Source: Lepiota brunneoincarnata
Taxonomy: Eukaryota > Basidiomycota > Agaricomycetes > Agaricales > Agaricaceae
Direction of reading: 5' to 3'
Length of the DNA stretch: 64,000 bases
Assembly: GCA_023014365.1 (NCBI GenBank)
Contig: JAEBUN010000005.1
Coordinates: forward strand, 2,382,817 to 2,446,816
A program made the position numbers and the translations under genes. The notes under the pieces are model-generated. The model had not been told where the DNA came from. It saw only the letters and a program-made list of their open reading frames with translations, and did no database searches. Shown here in pieces: positions 62,956-64,000 of the stretch. Every line of letters begins with the position of its first letter. Positions within the stretch are counted from its first letter, which is position 1.

Positions 62956-63327
62956 TGTTAGGTTTTGTCCAGCTACACCTTATCTTATCTTATCCTCCCC
63001 ATCATCTCTTATCTTATCTTATCCACTCCCTTGATTAGATTATCTCCCTTTGTTCCCTTTTTGGTAATCTCTTTGTTCCCATTTTAGTAATACCTTTGTT
63101 CTTCTTTTGGTAACTCCTTTATCCCTCTTTTGGTAGTTGTCTTGTGTCCTGTACATATATAAGGAGGCTTCCTCCTCTCCAATCTAACAGGACATTCCCT
63201 CCTTTTGTGTCAGTGTCAGTGTCTGAGTCTCCTTCTTCTAATACTCTCTCCTCTATATCCTTTTATCATCCTCTATTCTCTCACTCTTTTTGTGTTTCCT
63301 ACACTCCTTTATTCTCCTCCCTCAACA
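62956..63327 (+). repeat. Solo LTR, second family (372 bp), TSD CCAAT
   Basis: TGTTAGGTTTTGTCC to CCTCAACA, flanked by CCAAT (62951-62955 and 63328-63332) inside LINE-A. Apart from the TGTTAGG start it does not resemble the 369-bp Copia LTR. It is pyrimidine-rich with TTATC repeats and has TATATAAGG at about 63156, a likely core promoter. No internal sequence of its parent element is present in the window. Confidence 0.92.
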
Positions 63328-64000
63328 CCAATAGGTCTTGGGCCGAAGAGGGGTAGCGCCAGTGAATGGGGGAAACCCCAAGTCCACTGGGGGGTTCTCA
63401 CCGGAACGATCCTGTGAGAAATGGAAGAGCTCGGACCTGTCATGCTCCACAACTAGTGCAAACTGGGTAAAGGTGTCATGGACAACCTCGTAAGATCTGC
63501 GAAGCAGGACGCAGTTGGCGTCCAGGTCCCAGGCCTGCACCACAATAGTGCCATTGCTGACATAAGACAGGAGTAAAAGGCCCGGCTGAGGGAGCCTCTG
63601 CTTGATGATATACATGGTGGGAGCCAGGTAGAGGCTGGACAGGATGGGTGAGAGGGCAGACCCCTGGCCCACCCCCACCTCCGCCCGGAATGGCTCAGAC
63701 AGGAAGGAGTTCCAGGCATAGCTGGTAAACCTCCCCGTGAGATAAGAAGCAAAGAACTGGCCCACACAAGGGGAGAACTCCTGCCGAGCCAGAACTGCGA
63801 GGAGCATCCCATGGTTCAGGGATGGGAAGAACTGTGCGATGTCAAAGGCGAGAACACTCGTCTTCAACCCGCGGGCCCACCTGGCATGGACAAGGTGCAC
63901 GAGGTAGGCACCAGCATCTTCAGTGGACCGCTGAATCACACCGCCAAACTGGTTTGGATGGAATATGCCAAACTTGACAGCCTCAAACTGCAAGTGACGC
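63328..64000 (-). pseudogene. LINE-A ORF2 RT segment at right edge
   Basis: The minus strand is open from the edge (LQFEAVKFG) to KTYW at the solo LTR. It holds IFHPNQFGGVIQRST, FDIAQFFPSLNH, VGVGQGSALSPIL and YVSNGTIVVQ. The catalytic YVDDG is YVSNG here, so both Asp are lost. It belongs to the same copy as 52964-51425. Confidence 0.88.

Larger units (their letters stand above)
51061..64000 (-). mobile_element. LINE-A, minus strand, split by NAR and solo LTR
   Basis: The tail is at 51061-51084 and the 3' UTR reaches about 51424. ORF2 is read on the minus strand in pieces 64000-63328, 62955-62888 and 52964-51425, and its 5' side runs off the right edge. It is interrupted at 62956-63327 by a solo LTR (TSD CCAAT) and at 52965-62887 by NAR copy 2, which holds a chromovirus. 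The minus-strand tail lies at GATGTATGG of the plus-strand LINE-A. Confidence 0.9.

Overview
The window looks like a repeat-dense, probably heterochromatic block from a filamentous fungus, most likely a basidiomycete. The reasons are the Tad-like non-LTR retrotransposons with a C-terminal RNase H, a chromodomain Ty3/Gypsy element, introns of about 50 nt with GTRAGT donors, and C-to-T decay concentrated at CpG. I see no host gene, tRNA, rRNA or CRISPR array. Almost every base belongs to a retroelement inserted into another retroelement. Start codons and ends below were chosen by comparing the copies with each other, because most copies are broken.

Two related non-LTR families make up most of the window. 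LINE-A is about 6.57 kb, with ORF1 (gag-like, CCHC knuckles) and ORF2 (AP endonuclease, RT, RNase H, CCHC) overlapping as ATGA, and a 3' end reading AATAAATTGGAGATTT plus poly(A). LINE-B has the same layout, with an 8-nt ORF overlap and a 3' end reading TATAAATTGTTGATTTC plus poly(A). A Copia family with a 369-bp LTR, a separate 372-bp solo LTR, one complete chromovirus (Ty3/Gypsy) and a non-coding element that borrows the LINE-A tail (called NAR here) complete the set.

Layout. From 1 to about 27900 the backbone is one minus-strand LINE-B copy. Its pieces (27899-25513, 15726-15445, 10787-9871, 7473-5976) are separated by later insertions: a full-length but internally inverted LINE-B (15727-25512) that holds a LINE-A (20785-24568) that holds a NAR (21079-22842); an LTR-bounded block (10788-15444); a tail-to-tail LINE-A pair (7474-9870); and a 5'-complete LINE-A that runs off the left edge (1-5975). 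From 27900 to 46195 there are a LINE-B fragment, the best LINE-A copy (28499-35068), a LINE-B (35069-39692), a Copia 3' half (39763-41118), a 5'-inverted LINE-A (41119-42076) and a LINE-B with a second LINE-B inside it (42077-46195). From 46196 to the right edge a full-length-type LINE-A is cut by an opposite-strand LINE-A (51061-64000), which is itself split by a NAR (52965-62887) and a solo LTR (62956-63327). That NAR contains the whole chromovirus (53441-61314).

The points most worth attention are: a spliced antisense gene inside the chromovirus that encodes a complete Zn2Cys6 cysteine pattern; the NAR family, which appears to be mobilised through the LINE-A 3' tail; an RNase H domain in LINE-B that lacks two catalytic aspartates in every copy; and an LTR-X-LTR block with matching target duplication but LINE sequence inside.
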